From the IMG/VR virus record IMGVR_UViG_3300036781_000230, positions 1-64,000 of that record: a stretch of DNA of 64,000 bases, one strand, 5' to 3'. Position numbers and translations under genes: made by a program. The notes under the pieces were generated by a model. The model did not search any database, was not told the DNA's origin, and was given only the letters and a program-made list of their open reading frames with translations. Positions 1 through 7,085 of the stretch are shown here, one piece after another. How positions within the stretch are numbered: the stretch's first letter is position 1; every line of letters starts with the position of its first letter. The stretch is from a virus.

Positions 1-36
1 CCGTCTCGAGCGGCCTGGAGCGGGCTCATACGGCCT

Positions 37-58
37 ACAGGACATGTCCTCCAGGAAT
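37..58. repeat. 22-bp imperfect palindrome at the GC-rich left edge
   Basis: The window starts with about 60 bases that are far richer in G+C than what follows. Within it, AGGACATGTCCT (40-51) is a perfect 12-bp palindrome, flanked by CCT and AGG. A protein-binding site or a contig or genome end are both possible. Confidence 0.4.
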
Positions 59-67
59 TGTGTCATT

Positions 68-172
68 TCACGCGCTAATGGAAAACCAGCCCTCCCGACT
101 GACATAATCCTGGGCCCGGCATTTTCTAAAGAAAAGCTCCCAGTATGGGGCACCAAACACGTATTTATGCAA
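68..172 (-). CDS. possible 34-aa ORF, unrecognised
   Basis: A short frame opens with TTG at 172 (an alternative GTG is at 160) just after the stop of the next gene to the right. It closes with TGA at 68-70. The peptide is rich in aromatic residues (FGAPYWELFFRKC, then REGWFSISA) and looks protein-like, but it lacks an ATG and a clear ribosome binding site. It may be a real small gene or a remnant. Confidence 0.3.
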   Translation of the reverse strand: MHKYVFGAPYWELFFRKCRAQDYVSREGWFSISA

Positions 173-175
173 TCA

Positions 176-475
176 TCAAACGGCGTTCATAATAGAGAAG
201 ATTCTATCGCACTCATCTTGAGTAAGAACACGTCGATCGATATAGGCAGGAGTAAGTTCAGTGAGCAGCCACTCGAGTTTAGAGTCGCTAGAGTCGTAAC
301 CCACTTCTTTTTCTATTTCATTTGCAAGTTCTCTTAAGGCATCAGGGAGAGTATCTCCGAATCCCGCTAGTCCTTCTTGTATATCAGAGCCGATGAGAGC
401 TAAAACCTGATTGCCGTCACCTCGACAATTAACAACGCAAGGAACACTTCTCATGATAGGTCTCTTTATATTCAT
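176..475 (-). CDS. small phage protein, unknown function
   Basis: The product is 99 residues. The middle (IGSDIQEGLAGFGDTLPDA, then LRELANEIEKE) has the strand-plus-helix pattern of a family of small phage proteins that loosely recalls HicB-like folds; I would not assign a function. The ATG at 473-475 overlaps the stop of the 472-630 gene in an ATGA junction, so the two are translationally coupled. Confidence 0.7.
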   Translation of the reverse strand: MNIKRPIMRSVPCVVNCRGDGNQVLALIGSDIQEGLAGFGDTLPDALRELANEIEKEVGYDSSDSKLEWLLTELTPAYIDRRVLTQDECDRIFSIMNAV

Positions 476-630
476 TTCTGCAACCTCTTAAAATTAGCAA
501 GATTAGACTCGATATCAGCTTTAGTAAAGTTACAATCCGTGTCCCGAAGTACCTCTAACATCTTTTCTTCTTCAGCTATAGCTATACGAAGAGCTAACTG
601 TATAACTTCTTCATCAGTCATATTAGTCAT
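472..630 (-). CDS. 52-aa hypothetical protein
   Basis: This small gene starts MTNMTDEEVIQLALRIAIAE and ends FKRLQK. Its ATG (628-630) overlaps the upstream stop in a TGATG junction, and its TGA overlaps the next start in ATGA. Coupling on both sides is the main evidence that it is translated. It is predicted helical and acidic. An in-frame ATG at 621 is an alternative start. Confidence 0.65.
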   Translation of the reverse strand: MTNMTDEEVIQLALRIAIAEEEKMLEVLRDTDCNFTKADIESNLANFKRLQK

Positions 631-941
631 CACCAAGGTCCCCTTGTGTTCACTGAAATAAAACTAAATACTGGAGGAGGTCTATAGCCCCATCGATTCT
701 CCCAGTAGTACTCACACTCATCCTCAAGAAGAGCCTCCATTTGAAGCTGCTCATCCCACAATTTCCACGCTGAAAAGGCGTTCATTGATTTCATCCTCTT
801 GCGAAGTGCTTCGTTACTTTCAACAAATATCCCATTAAATGGGTCCCATCGCGCATCCGGATGATCCTCAGGAAGAAGCATTCTCGTTATGCGCGGAAGT
901 CTAAAGAGGGCGTCTAATTCTTTGATATCGTCGTCAGTCAT
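630..941 (-). CDS. 103-aa hypothetical protein
   Basis: I choose the ATG at 941 (MTDDDIKELDALFRLPR), which overlaps the end of the upstream gene by 8 bases; the longer frame would reach far into that gene. The C-terminal part carries EDECEYYWENRWGYRPPP, a tryptophan and tyrosine rich segment. No family recognised. It sits in the leftward early-type operon. Confidence 0.7.
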   Translation of the reverse strand: MTDDDIKELDALFRLPRITRMLLPEDHPDARWDPFNGIFVESNEALRKRMKSMNAFSAWKLWDEQLQMEALLEDECEYYWENRWGYRPPPVFSFISVNTRGPW

Positions 942-1134
942 GGTGACAGTAGTCCTTAGGCATCTCTTGATCTTCCTGTGGAGTATCTGTGGGCATCCCA
1001 CAAAACTTACAAGAGTATGGGTGGTCTAGCAGGTACTGAATATCTCTAAGCTTTGCATCCATAGGGCCTTCTTTGAAATGAGGCCTGCTGACGAGGTTAA
1101 GGATTCGATTAGCTAATGTACCAGGTTTATTCAT
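934..1134 (-). CDS. 66-aa protein with Cys/His cluster
   Basis: The C-terminal half has CKFCGMP and then YCHHD at the very end. CxxC plus a distal C-H-H could bind one zinc ion. No catalytic motif is visible. The start overlaps the end of the gene at 1127-1504 by 8 bases. Confidence 0.65.
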   Translation of the reverse strand: MNKPGTLANRILNLVSRPHFKEGPMDAKLRDIQYLLDHPYSCKFCGMPTDTPQEDQEMPKDYCHHD

Positions 1135-1504
1135 GAGCTATTTCCTCAAGTGATTTAAAAGTAGATTCATAAACTCCAAGTCTATTACCATTATTGTGAT
1201 ATTCACGAAGTAAGGTGACGTAATAAGACTGAACAGTCACTTCGGAGCCATAGAGATATCTAATTGGAACCTGATATTGAGCCGCCATGAACACTGCGAA
1301 GTCATAAAATTTCTGGGCCATTATCCAGAGAAACTGGGTGTCGGCTGTCATTGCGATAGGTGGAGCTATCTGAATCGCGGTTTCCGACGCAGAGGTGTCG
1401 AGCGCAAGCGCCTTTGAATCAGTGCTTATTGCTATAGTCGTGGCGACAAATAGCTGTAGAAACCTTCTTCTACTTATAGACAAGTTTGACCACACTTTCC
1501 ACAT
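1127..1504 (-). CDS. putative exported protein with Tat-like signal
   Basis: A protein of 125 residues. Residues about 8-34 read like a twin-arginine signal peptide: ISRRRFLQLF, then a hydrophobic stretch (VATTIAIS) and an Ala-rich possible cleavage area (KALALD). The mature part is about 90 residues with many aromatics and no recognised domain. A Tat signal is unusual in a phage accessory gene. A second such protein lies nearby at 2297-2743. Export is inferred from the motif only. Its first codons fall in a 17-bp repeat shared with 1711-1727. Confidence 0.65.
   Translation of the reverse strand: MWKVWSNLSISRRRFLQLFVATTIAISTDSKALALDTSASETAIQIAPPIAMTADTQFLWIMAQKFYDFAVFMAAQYQVPIRYLYGSEVTVQSYYVTLLREYHNNGNRLGVYESTFKSLEEIAHE
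1487..1503 (-). repeat. 17-bp repeat, second copy at 1711-1727
   Basis: GTGGAAAGTGTGGTCAA (minus strand) occurs at both places, about 224 bp apart. In the right copy it encodes the SGKCGQ zinc-finger tail of the 1703-2113 gene. In the left copy the same reading gives a 14-codon frame MPITLCGKCGQTCL with AGAAGG 6 bases before its ATG. This may mark an ancestral duplication. Confidence 0.55.
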
Positions 1505-1508
1505 AAAG

Positions 1509-1724
1509 TTATAGGCATAGTGAACCTTCTTTTTTCATTAATCTAAGCTCACTTTCAACATCAGATTTTGCTGCTTGAACTGTGAAAAAGCGTTCACATG
1601 GTCCATAGAATCGATCAGGTGACGTACCAAGAGTCCAGAAATACCTCAGATAGAAAGTATTGAACCAAATTTCTACTACAACTCCAAGATACTCATAACG
1701 CTCTATAAACACGGTTGACCACAC
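1509..1724 (-). CDS. 71-aa hypothetical protein, GTG start
   Basis: Starts with GTG at 1724, inside the end of the upstream gene (22-base overlap). The sequence FWTLGTSPDRFYGPCERFF, followed by QAAKSDVESELRLMKKEG, looks like a genuine small fold with a C-terminal helix. No family recognised. Confidence 0.6.
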   Translation of the reverse strand: MWSTVFIERYEYLGVVVEIWFNTFYLRYFWTLGTSPDRFYGPCERFFTVQAAKSDVESELRLMKKEGSLCL

Positions 1725-2113
1725 TTTCCACTATGACCAGGAGATACCGGGGCACCACACTGGGAACACGTATTATAGTCTTTCGCGTCCCAATCTCCGA
1801 GTAGATGCTTTTCATAGAAATTTTCGTGAGTAGACTTCTCAATTTTCTCAAGTTGCTCAACAGTCATATAGTGATTAAAGTAGGGTTCATCTCGCAGTTT
1901 AAACCACTCTCTAAGTTGACTGAGTTTCGTGAAAGGAGTGTCCCATCTATCTTTGCGCCAACCGTTAAAGTAGAGACTCCAGTAGCGTCCTACTTTCTTG
2001 GCTACGTACACCGTGCCCCATCCCATTCTAAACTCGAATCGACGACTCGTCATCTGAACAACGGTGCTGACTGGTCTAGGTGGCAATACTACGTTTATGT
2101 TAACGGTTCTCAT
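1703..2113 (-). CDS. hypothetical protein with C-terminal zinc-finger-like tail
   Basis: About 136 residues from the ATG at 2113, which has GAGGA 6 bases upstream and overlaps the previous gene by 14 bases. The body is rich in aromatics (WGTVYVAKKVGRYWSLYFNG). The end carries CSQCGAP and then KCGQPC, a four-cysteine CxxC/CxxxC pair likely to hold zinc. The bases encoding the last motif recur at 1487-1503. Confidence 0.65.
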   Translation of the reverse strand: MRTVNINVVLPPRPVSTVVQMTSRRFEFRMGWGTVYVAKKVGRYWSLYFNGWRKDRWDTPFTKLSQLREWFKLRDEPYFNHYMTVEQLEKIEKSTHENFYEKHLLGDWDAKDYNTCSQCGAPVSPGHSGKCGQPCL

Positions 2114-2300
2114 CAGTATCCTCATCAAAGAAAGGTATTTCTTTAAATTGTTTCTGAATTTTATCCATCACGCTACGTAAAGCTGTTGCTCTTCTATAAG
2201 AAGATTTATGATCTTCATTCGGGTGACCGCGGTAAACCAGAGCTAGGATAAGCGCTCTCTTGACTACAGAAATATCTTTCTTAGTAAGTTCAACTTTCAT
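2100..2300 (-). CDS. 66-aa hypothetical protein
   Basis: Helical, charged protein (MKVELTKKDISVVKRALILA, later RSVMDKIQKQFKEIP, acidic end DEDTDENR). Its ATG overlaps the stop of the Tat-signal gene at 2297. No family recognised. Confidence 0.7.
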   Translation of the reverse strand: MKVELTKKDISVVKRALILALVYRGHPNEDHKSSYRRATALRSVMDKIQKQFKEIPFFDEDTDENR

Positions 2301-2743
2301 AAAGATTCCGGTAGTGATTCTTGGAGTTTACTATCTAATTCAAATAATTCTGTTAAAGGTATTTCATCAAAATCTTTCTGATCGTACTTCATCCATACTC
2401 CCGCAGGTCTATACCCATCAATTACGTCTTTAAGCATTTCCATCAGAGGAGGTGAAACATAATTAGGTACCGCAACAGTAATTGAGTGTTCCTGAAAATT
2501 TTCTGTTACTGCCCACCTATTTCCAAGTAACCAGGTGAGCATCTGGTACATTCTAGTTTGCCAAGGAGTATATGCCCAGTCTCCAACCATTAGAGGTCTA
2601 GTGATGAAAGGCTCAATAGTCTCAAGAGTGGTTTTAATGACAGCGCCGCTCGGCTCGATAGGCTCTATTAGTTCTTTTGGAGCTACCGTAGCTACGGCTA
2701 CAACACCAGCGATTTGCTTGAAGAAGCCGCGTCTCGTGCTCAT
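2297..2743 (-). CDS. putative Tat-exported protein, first gene of leftward operon
   Basis: The 148-residue product begins MSTRRGFFKQIAGVVAVATV. This is close to the S/T-R-R-x-F-L-K twin-arginine consensus followed by a short hydrophobic core. The remainder (for example VIDGYRPAGVWMKYDQKDFD) is not recognised. It heads the leftward operon. A perfect TATAAT (2749-2754) lies only 5 bases before the ATG, so if that is the -10 the mRNA would be leaderless. Confidence 0.7.
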   Translation of the reverse strand: MSTRRGFFKQIAGVVAVATVAPKELIEPIEPSGAVIKTTLETIEPFITRPLMVGDWAYTPWQTRMYQMLTWLLGNRWAVTENFQEHSITVAVPNYVSPPLMEMLKDVIDGYRPAGVWMKYDQKDFDEIPLTELFELDSKLQESLPESL

Positions 2744-2744
2744 A

Positions 2745-2785
2745 ATTAATTATACAACCTATTGTACAAAGTTGTACATAACAAT
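2745..2785 (-). promoter_or_regulatory. early-type promoter/operator with TGTACAACT box
   Basis: On the minus strand, TTATGTACAACT (2769-2780) is followed by a second TGTACAA and then TATAAT (2749-2754). The same 12-bp box occurs before other transcription units at 43535, 53629, 56660, 56765 and 57782. Here TATAAT is 18 bp from the first TGTACA, and 15 bp away lies TTGTAT. The two TTGTACA copies are 10 bp apart, one helical turn, as in an operator. Confidence 0.55.
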
Positions 2786-2817
2786 ATTACTAAACAGTTA
2801 TGACGTGCAATAAAAAC

Positions 2818-2846
2818 TTGCGAAAAAAGCCAGCGGTTGTTATATG
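2818..2846 (+). promoter_or_regulatory. possible sigma70-like promoter for the late region
   Basis: TTGCGA, 17 bp, TATATG. The match is partial (four bases of six in each hexamer), but it points into the rightward gene block and lies in the only gap before it. A leader with paired GC-rich copies of CCGGAGC (about 2933-2951) follows. Confidence 0.3.
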
Positions 2847-2994
2847 ATGAATTATAAGCACTGAGTTATCCTTTAACCTTTCACTGAACACGTAAAACGA
2901 ATCTCCTGACTAAGATCGTTGGACGCAGCTATCCGGAGCTATAGCCGGAGCATTAGATCAGGTTGAACACAGACTCGTGAGTGGAGGTTCAGTG

Positions 2995-3162
2995 ATGCTT
3001 GATCCACAGACCGTATATTTAATTTCAATAGATCAATACTTTCCTACACCTGATGAGGTTAAGGAAATGGCTCGCGTGTTACATGCTCAAGAGTGTTCAA
3101 AGCAAGCCTCTTTGCTTACAGGTACTTTAATCGAAGCTAACGTTCAGATCGGTAGAGCATAA
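2995..3162 (+). CDS. 55-aa hypothetical protein, first rightward gene
   Basis: I choose ATG at 2995 because GGAGG lies 7 bases upstream; an upstream GTG at 2977 has no such site. The product (MLDPQTVYLISIDQYFPTPD...) is acidic at the start and helical later. Function unknown. Confidence 0.6.
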   Translation: MLDPQTVYLISIDQYFPTPDEVKEMARVLHAQECSKQASLLTGTLIEANVQIGRA

Positions 3163-3166
3163 AGAC

Positions 3167-3355
3167 ATGAAAATTTTCCTATCAATAGTGTGGATAGTTT
3201 TTGGAGTTATTTTGCTTGTTGTCTCTTATCCGGCGATTAAAGTTGGATTAGAATTCGGCGGAAGAATGGGAATTCTGTTCGTTGTATCTAGACTTTCATG
3301 GATTATCCCTGCTTTAATTTGCTTTAGGTTAAGTCTCCTAGAGCTAAGAGGGTGA
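3167..3355 (+). CDS. small membrane protein, two transmembrane segments
   Basis: 62 residues with hydrophobic segments at about 3-24 (FLSIVWIVFGVILLVVSY) and 36-56 (GILFVVSRLSWIIPALICF), joined by a short loop. It could sit in the inner membrane. It is far from the lysis genes, so a holin role is not supported. It overlaps the next gene by 4 bases. Confidence 0.6.
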   Translation: MKIFLSIVWIVFGVILLVVSYPAIKVGLEFGGRMGILFVVSRLSWIIPALICFRLSLLELRG

Positions 3356-3621
3356 AGATCTGTGACGCGGGAAATAACCTCTATTTCTTCCATTGCCCTG
3401 GCTGCGGTAATGCTCACGGGTTTTCTACTGAACCGGGTCGCTGGACTTTCAACAATGATTACGTCAGACCTACAATCCAACCTTCAATTCTGTGCAACCG
3501 TGACGATCCGAAGACTCGTTGCCACTCATTCGTAGAGAATGGTAACATTCGGTTTCTTAATGATTGTCACCATATTCTTAAAGGACTTACGGTGACGATT
3601 CCTGACTGGGACAGTTTTTAG
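3352..3621 (+). CDS. DUF6527-like protein
   Basis: 89 residues, GTG start. The pattern HCPGCGNAHGF, W-x-FNNDYVRPTIQPSIL, CHSFVENGNIRFLNDCHH, then a C-terminal IPDW matches the DUF6527 family common in phages, with a CxxC and a pair of Cys/His for metal. The biochemical role of the family is not established. Confidence 0.7.
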   Translation: MKICDAGNNLYFFHCPGCGNAHGFSTEPGRWTFNNDYVRPTIQPSILCNRDDPKTRCHSFVENGNIRFLNDCHHILKGLTVTIPDWDSF

Positions 3622-3627
3622 TTCATC

Positions 3628-3737
3628 CTTCAAATGAGTTGCTAGCATACCTTTCTAGAGGGTTAACTCGAGTGCCGGCCGTTTGAAGCGTTGAGCTGAG
3701 GTAGAGCGTTTCACCTAGCCTACCTCAGATTTTAATA
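3628..3737 (+). promoter_or_regulatory. structured leader with rho-independent terminator/attenuator
   Basis: Two helices follow each other. The first pairs 3628-3636 with 3680-3688 (9 bp including a wobble), with inner pairs AGTT/AACT and CTAG/CTAG. The second, CTGAGGTAG (3696-3704) with CTACCTCAG (3720-3728), is perfect and is followed by ATTTTAAT. The second helix is a terminator. Its place 20 bases before the RBS of the 3760 gene suggests partial termination before the packaging genes. Confidence 0.6.
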
Positions 3738-3759
3738 GTCAATCCAATGGAGAAATAGC

Positions 3760-4041
3760 ATGGACTGCTGTGTGTTGAGTTCTGAGGAAGTAGGACAGTT
3801 AAAGCACTACAAAATTCTTCCTAATCATGAGAATCATCACCATATTCCATGTGATCAAGCTATTCTCGGTATTAAGGATGAAGACTATGAACTTGTTGAC
3901 GGATTTAATGGTCGTCAGTATCTAACTAAAACTAAGTTATTTTTTCTGCGCAAAGTACCTTCTGGTGGCAAAGGAGCTATTCCAATAGTTCAACGAGTAG
4001 TTAGCAACCACTTGAAGCATCTTATGCCAGTTAGATTTTAA
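3760..4041 (+). CDS. 93-aa hypothetical protein
   Basis: Begins MDCCVLSSEEVGQLKHYKIL and has a His cluster (HENHHHIPC). Reached by GGAG 7 bases before the ATG. First gene after the attenuator and just upstream of the putative small terminase. No family recognised. Confidence 0.65.
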   Translation: MDCCVLSSEEVGQLKHYKILPNHENHHHIPCDQAILGIKDEDYELVDGFNGRQYLTKTKLFFLRKVPSGGKGAIPIVQRVVSNHLKHLMPVRF

Positions 4042-4054
4042 GGGAGGAGAGACT

Positions 4055-4501
4055 ATGGCCCCTTCTAATAATGGATGGAAACCAGGGCAGAGTGGCAATC
4101 CTGCCGGAGGACCTAAAGGTCCTCGTAAGAAAAATCTTCTCAGTGCTTCGTATAAGGCTATTCTTGGAGAAGTCCTCGATGAGGATACTAAACAAGAATT
4201 TAACATGCCTGACGGTTCTACTTGGGCTGATCTTATTGCAAAGCATGTAGTTAAGCGAGCCGTCGGTAAGGTTCCTGATGAGAAAATTTGCTTTAGAGCT
4301 ATTACTGAACTTCGAGAGACGACTGAAGGAAAAACTCCTGAAAAGGTAATCGCAGCTGGAAGTAATGAGGAACTTGCTAATCTAGCTCGAATCATGCAAG
4401 GAGAGCCGGCCCCACCTGAGGGAGAAGAAGCTATTACTGATGAAGATCAAGCTACAGAGAATGCTGAAGCTGATTTTCACAGTTCAGCAAATGAGGAATA
4501 A
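4055..4501 (+). CDS. putative terminase small subunit (DUF5681-like)
   Basis: 148 residues. The N-terminus W-x-PGQSGNPAGGPKGPRKK is the DUF5681 signature, a basic segment often found in phage genes beside the large terminase. A helical domain (residues about 30-100) and an acidic tail follow. By family and position it probably recognises phage DNA for packaging. The large subunit is 630 bases downstream, with two small structural-looking genes between. Confidence 0.65.
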   Translation: MAPSNNGWKPGQSGNPAGGPKGPRKKNLLSASYKAILGEVLDEDTKQEFNMPDGSTWADLIAKHVVKRAVGKVPDEKICFRAITELRETTEGKTPEKVIAAGSNEELANLARIMQGEPAPPEGEEAITDEDQATENAEADFHSSANEE

Positions 4502-4504
4502 ATT

Positions 4505-4822
4505 ATGTGTACATTTTCAGTAGTAGACACTCCACTTACACCAGTAGCGAGTGCCTTATTGCAAGGTGCCGCAAATACTTCAGTTTCAGTTGCTCTCCCC
4601 AGTAATTCTTCAAACACTCCTCCTTCTACAAAAATTATGTTGACTAATATCGGGTCGACTATTCTTTTCATTAATCTAGGAACTTCTGGTGTTGAGGCTA
4701 CTATCTGGGAAGGTGTTCCAGTTCTTCCGAATCAGAATTTATTTTTGTCTATCGGAACGAATGATCACATTGCCGCTATTTCTGAAAGCAGTACCGAACT
4801 CATGATTAATACGGGGTACTAA
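4505..4822 (+). CDS. small beta-rich structural-type protein, paralogue of next gene
   Basis: 105 residues with repeated short strands: VASALLQGAANTSVSVALPS, TKIMLTNIGSTILFINLGTS, and GVPVLPNQNLFLSIGTNDHI. It shares the plan of the next gene (ALP..., T-N-x-G, G-V-E, L-N-x-G/Q). This resembles single-domain beta-sandwich proteins used as head decoration or fibre parts. Lies unusually between the small and large terminase genes. Confidence 0.6.
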   Translation: MCTFSVVDTPLTPVASALLQGAANTSVSVALPSNSSNTPPSTKIMLTNIGSTILFINLGTSGVEATIWEGVPVLPNQNLFLSIGTNDHIAAISESSTELMINTGY

Positions 4823-4824
4823 AA

Positions 4825-5121
4825 ATGGCTTTTACTGAGTTTTTTACTCCCTCTGGATACGCTACGCTAGTAGCTGGCGCTACGTCTGCTGGTGTAGCTC
4901 TTCCTGCTGCTGGATCTCCTACCTCAGCTCGAGTTACAAATGCTGGGCCAAATCCAGTAGCTGTTTTGATTGGTGCTTCTGGGGTTGAAGTCACTCCTTC
5001 AACCGGACTTATTTTGAATGCTGGAGAATCAGTGTATCTTGCTACTGGAGCTGAAATTGCTGCCATTTCTTTGGGTGGTGGACCAAGTGATAGCTCAGTA
5101 TTTATCTCAGTAGGCACATAA
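4825..5121 (+). CDS. small beta-rich structural-type protein (decoration-like)
   Basis: 98 residues: GVALPAAGSPTSARVTNAG, then NPVAVLIGASGVEVTPSTG, then ILNAGESVYLATGAEIAAI. The pattern of a variable tip followed by NAG-x-x-P-V and a closing GE-x-x-Y-L recurs in phage and environmental sequences. The role is inferred from neighbours: a virion surface or accessory protein. ATG is 2 bases after the previous stop. Confidence 0.6.
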   Translation: MAFTEFFTPSGYATLVAGATSAGVALPAAGSPTSARVTNAGPNPVAVLIGASGVEVTPSTGLILNAGESVYLATGAEIAAISLGGGPSDSSVFISVGT

Positions 5122-5131
5122 GGAGAGTGTT

Positions 5132-6400
5132 GTGCCAATCTTTAAACCGTTCGGACAAAAAGCCCACGATTTTATCAAGAGGCATCCGAGTCAGGATAAG
5201 AAGTACACTCTTCTAGAAGGTAGCGTTCGTTCTTCAAAGACTTTTGCTGTAGATGCTAAGCTCATTCTTCAACTTTGCAATTATAAAGTTAATGGAAAGA
5301 GAGTCATCTGCGGAGCTACGAAGCAAACTGTCTATAAGAACATGCTTCTGGATATATTTCAAGTAGTCGGTAAGAAAAACTATTCTTATAATCGAGCTTC
5401 TGGTGAACTCTGGTTATTCGGGGTTCAGTGGTTCATCATCGGAGCTCGAGATGAAGCAAGTTATAAGAACATTCTTGGCATGACCATTGGCATCGCAATA
5501 TGCGATGAGTGGACTGAATTTCCGAGAAGTTTCTCAATGCAGTTGTTTCTTCGACTTTCTCCCCCGGGCTCGAGGTTATATGCTACCACAAACCCTGGGA
5601 CACCTCAACACTATCTGTTCACTGAAGTCATTCATAACGAGAATTTTGCTCCTGATCTCGAAGTTATCCACTTCACACTCGAAGATAATCCCAATATTGA
5701 AGCTGATCAAAAGAGACAAATTATTGCCTCTCAGAAAGGCGTTTACTATCAACGATATATCTTAGGCCTGTGGGTGGTAGCTGAAGGAGCTATCTACAAG
5801 GATGCGTGGTCGGAAGATCTTTTGTATAATGATCAGTCTAGACCAATTGGACTGTACGGCTCTGGTGGGTACAATAAACATATAATAGCTATTGACCACG
5901 GGACGCACAATCCCTGTACGTTCCTAGAGTTCTTTGATGATGGTGACGTAGCATGGATGGATCGAGAATATTACTGGGACTCAGTTAAAGAGATGAGGCA
6001 AAAAACTAATTCTGAGTATGCTGATGACTTAGAAGAGTTCATAGCTAGTTCTAGAGTTATAGGGGTTAATAATCCTATGATTGTAGTTGATCCTGCTGCT
6101 GCTGGATTTAAGATAGAACTCGTTAAACGCGGATTGTATGTAGTTGATGCGAATAATGAAGTTCTAGAAGGTATTCATCGAACTTCTGAAGTGATGGCCT
6201 GTAAAGCTTTGAGAGTTCATGAAGATTGCGCGAATGAACGTCGAGAATGTGGTCTATATTCCTGGGATAAGAAAGCCGGGGAAAAGGGCAATGAGCAACC
6301 ACTCAAGGTCAATGATCATACTCAAGACGCCAAGAGATATGGAGTAATGGAACTGTTCCCTGAATGGAGAATGGTATCTACTCTTCAAAGAGCTGCTTAA
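5132..6400 (+). CDS. terL: terminase large subunit
   Basis: 422 residues, GTG start after GGAGAG. The ATPase half has the Walker A-like EGSVRSSKTF (29-38), Walker B ICDEWTEF (123-130) and a TTNPGTPQHY coupling motif. The nuclease half has an RNase H-like start IAIDHGTHNPC and IVVDPAAAGFK with acidic residues. This is the packaging motor that pumps DNA into the prohead through the portal and cuts concatemers. Length and motif order are normal for PBSX/Terminase_6-like proteins. Confidence 0.95.
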   Translation: MPIFKPFGQKAHDFIKRHPSQDKKYTLLEGSVRSSKTFAVDAKLILQLCNYKVNGKRVICGATKQTVYKNMLLDIFQVVGKKNYSYNRASGELWLFGVQWFIIGARDEASYKNILGMTIGIAICDEWTEFPRSFSMQLFLRLSPPGSRLYATTNPGTPQHYLFTEVIHNENFAPDLEVIHFTLEDNPNIEADQKRQIIASQKGVYYQRYILGLWVVAEGAIYKDAWSEDLLYNDQSRPIGLYGSGGYNKHIIAIDHGTHNPCTFLEFFDDGDVAWMDREYYWDSVKEMRQKTNSEYADDLEEFIASSRVIGVNNPMIVVDPAAAGFKIELVKRGLYVVDANNEVLEGIHRTSEVMACKALRVHEDCANERRECGLYSWDKKAGEKGNEQPLKVNDHTQDAKRYGVMELFPEWRMVSTLQRAA

Positions 6401-6409
6401 GGAGCTAAA

Positions 6410-6742
6410 ATGGCACATAATTTTGGTGGTTTCTCAGCTTACGCTAATGACGAGGCTCCCATTGAGGAGATGTCGAATGACGGTGGGCTTCCTGGTTCTC
6501 CTTATTACGCTGGAGACGGCGGTGATGGTTCTGGTGTAATGAGACGTCATCATGTGGAAGGACTTCGTGATTTAGACCGTAAACCTGCAGAAGACTCAAT
6601 GTCTGTTCCTGAAGGAATGAACTCAGGAATTAGTGAAGATTCGCTCGGACCAAGTGGTAAGAAATTCACTGAGCATTTACACTCTCGTAAAGGTGATGGT
6701 AAGTTCGAACCATCATCGATGCGTGGAAAAGAAAAAGAGTAG
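6410..6742 (+). CDS. hypothetical, low-complexity Gly/Asp/Ser protein
   Basis: 110 residues with a disordered look (GGLPGSPYYAGDGGDGSG) and a basic end. It lies between terminase and portal. No motif. Two other disordered proteins of similar style are at 10642 and 10845, suggesting assembly-related roles, but that is only contextual. Confidence 0.6.
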   Translation: MAHNFGGFSAYANDEAPIEEMSNDGGLPGSPYYAGDGGDGSGVMRRHHVEGLRDLDRKPAEDSMSVPEGMNSGISEDSLGPSGKKFTEHLHSRKGDGKFEPSSMRGKEKE

Positions 6743-6767
6743 TCAAATTCGCAATACTGAAAGGTAA

Positions 6768-7064
6768 ATGATGAAACGCCTTGCATTCGCTCTATTGCTT
6801 CTTACGGTAGTTCCTGCGGTAAAAGCCCAGAGTCCTACCCTGCCTCAACCAAACTCAACTCTGGCGAATGACCCTGTTTTTCGGCAGATGGTAACTGAAC
6901 GTGAACTCTTGTTTAAGAAACTTCAGGATATTACCGAGTTTCAACAGTTCATGCAGGTTGAACGAAGCATTGAGCAATACGTAGCTACTCATCCTCAGGC
7001 TCCTGATCCTAAGAATGCTACTCCGGTAAAGCCTGTTACCCACAAGCCTGCTTCGAAGAAGTAA
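6768..7064 (+). CDS. putative secreted protein with Sec signal peptide
   Basis: The start has a lysine-arginine end, a hydrophobic core (LAFALLLLTVVPAV) and a KAQ cleavage site, a textbook Sec signal. The mature part is about 75 residues with a helix (TERELLFKKLQDITEFQQFM) and a Lys/Pro tail. The second of two adjacent ATGs (6771) has better spacing from AAAGG. An exported protein embedded in the head module is odd. Confidence 0.65.
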   Translation: MMKRLAFALLLLTVVPAVKAQSPTLPQPNSTLANDPVFRQMVTERELLFKKLQDITEFQQFMQVERSIEQYVATHPQAPDPKNATPVKPVTHKPASKK

Positions 7065-7085
7065 TTCTAAAAGAAAGGAGGTCTG

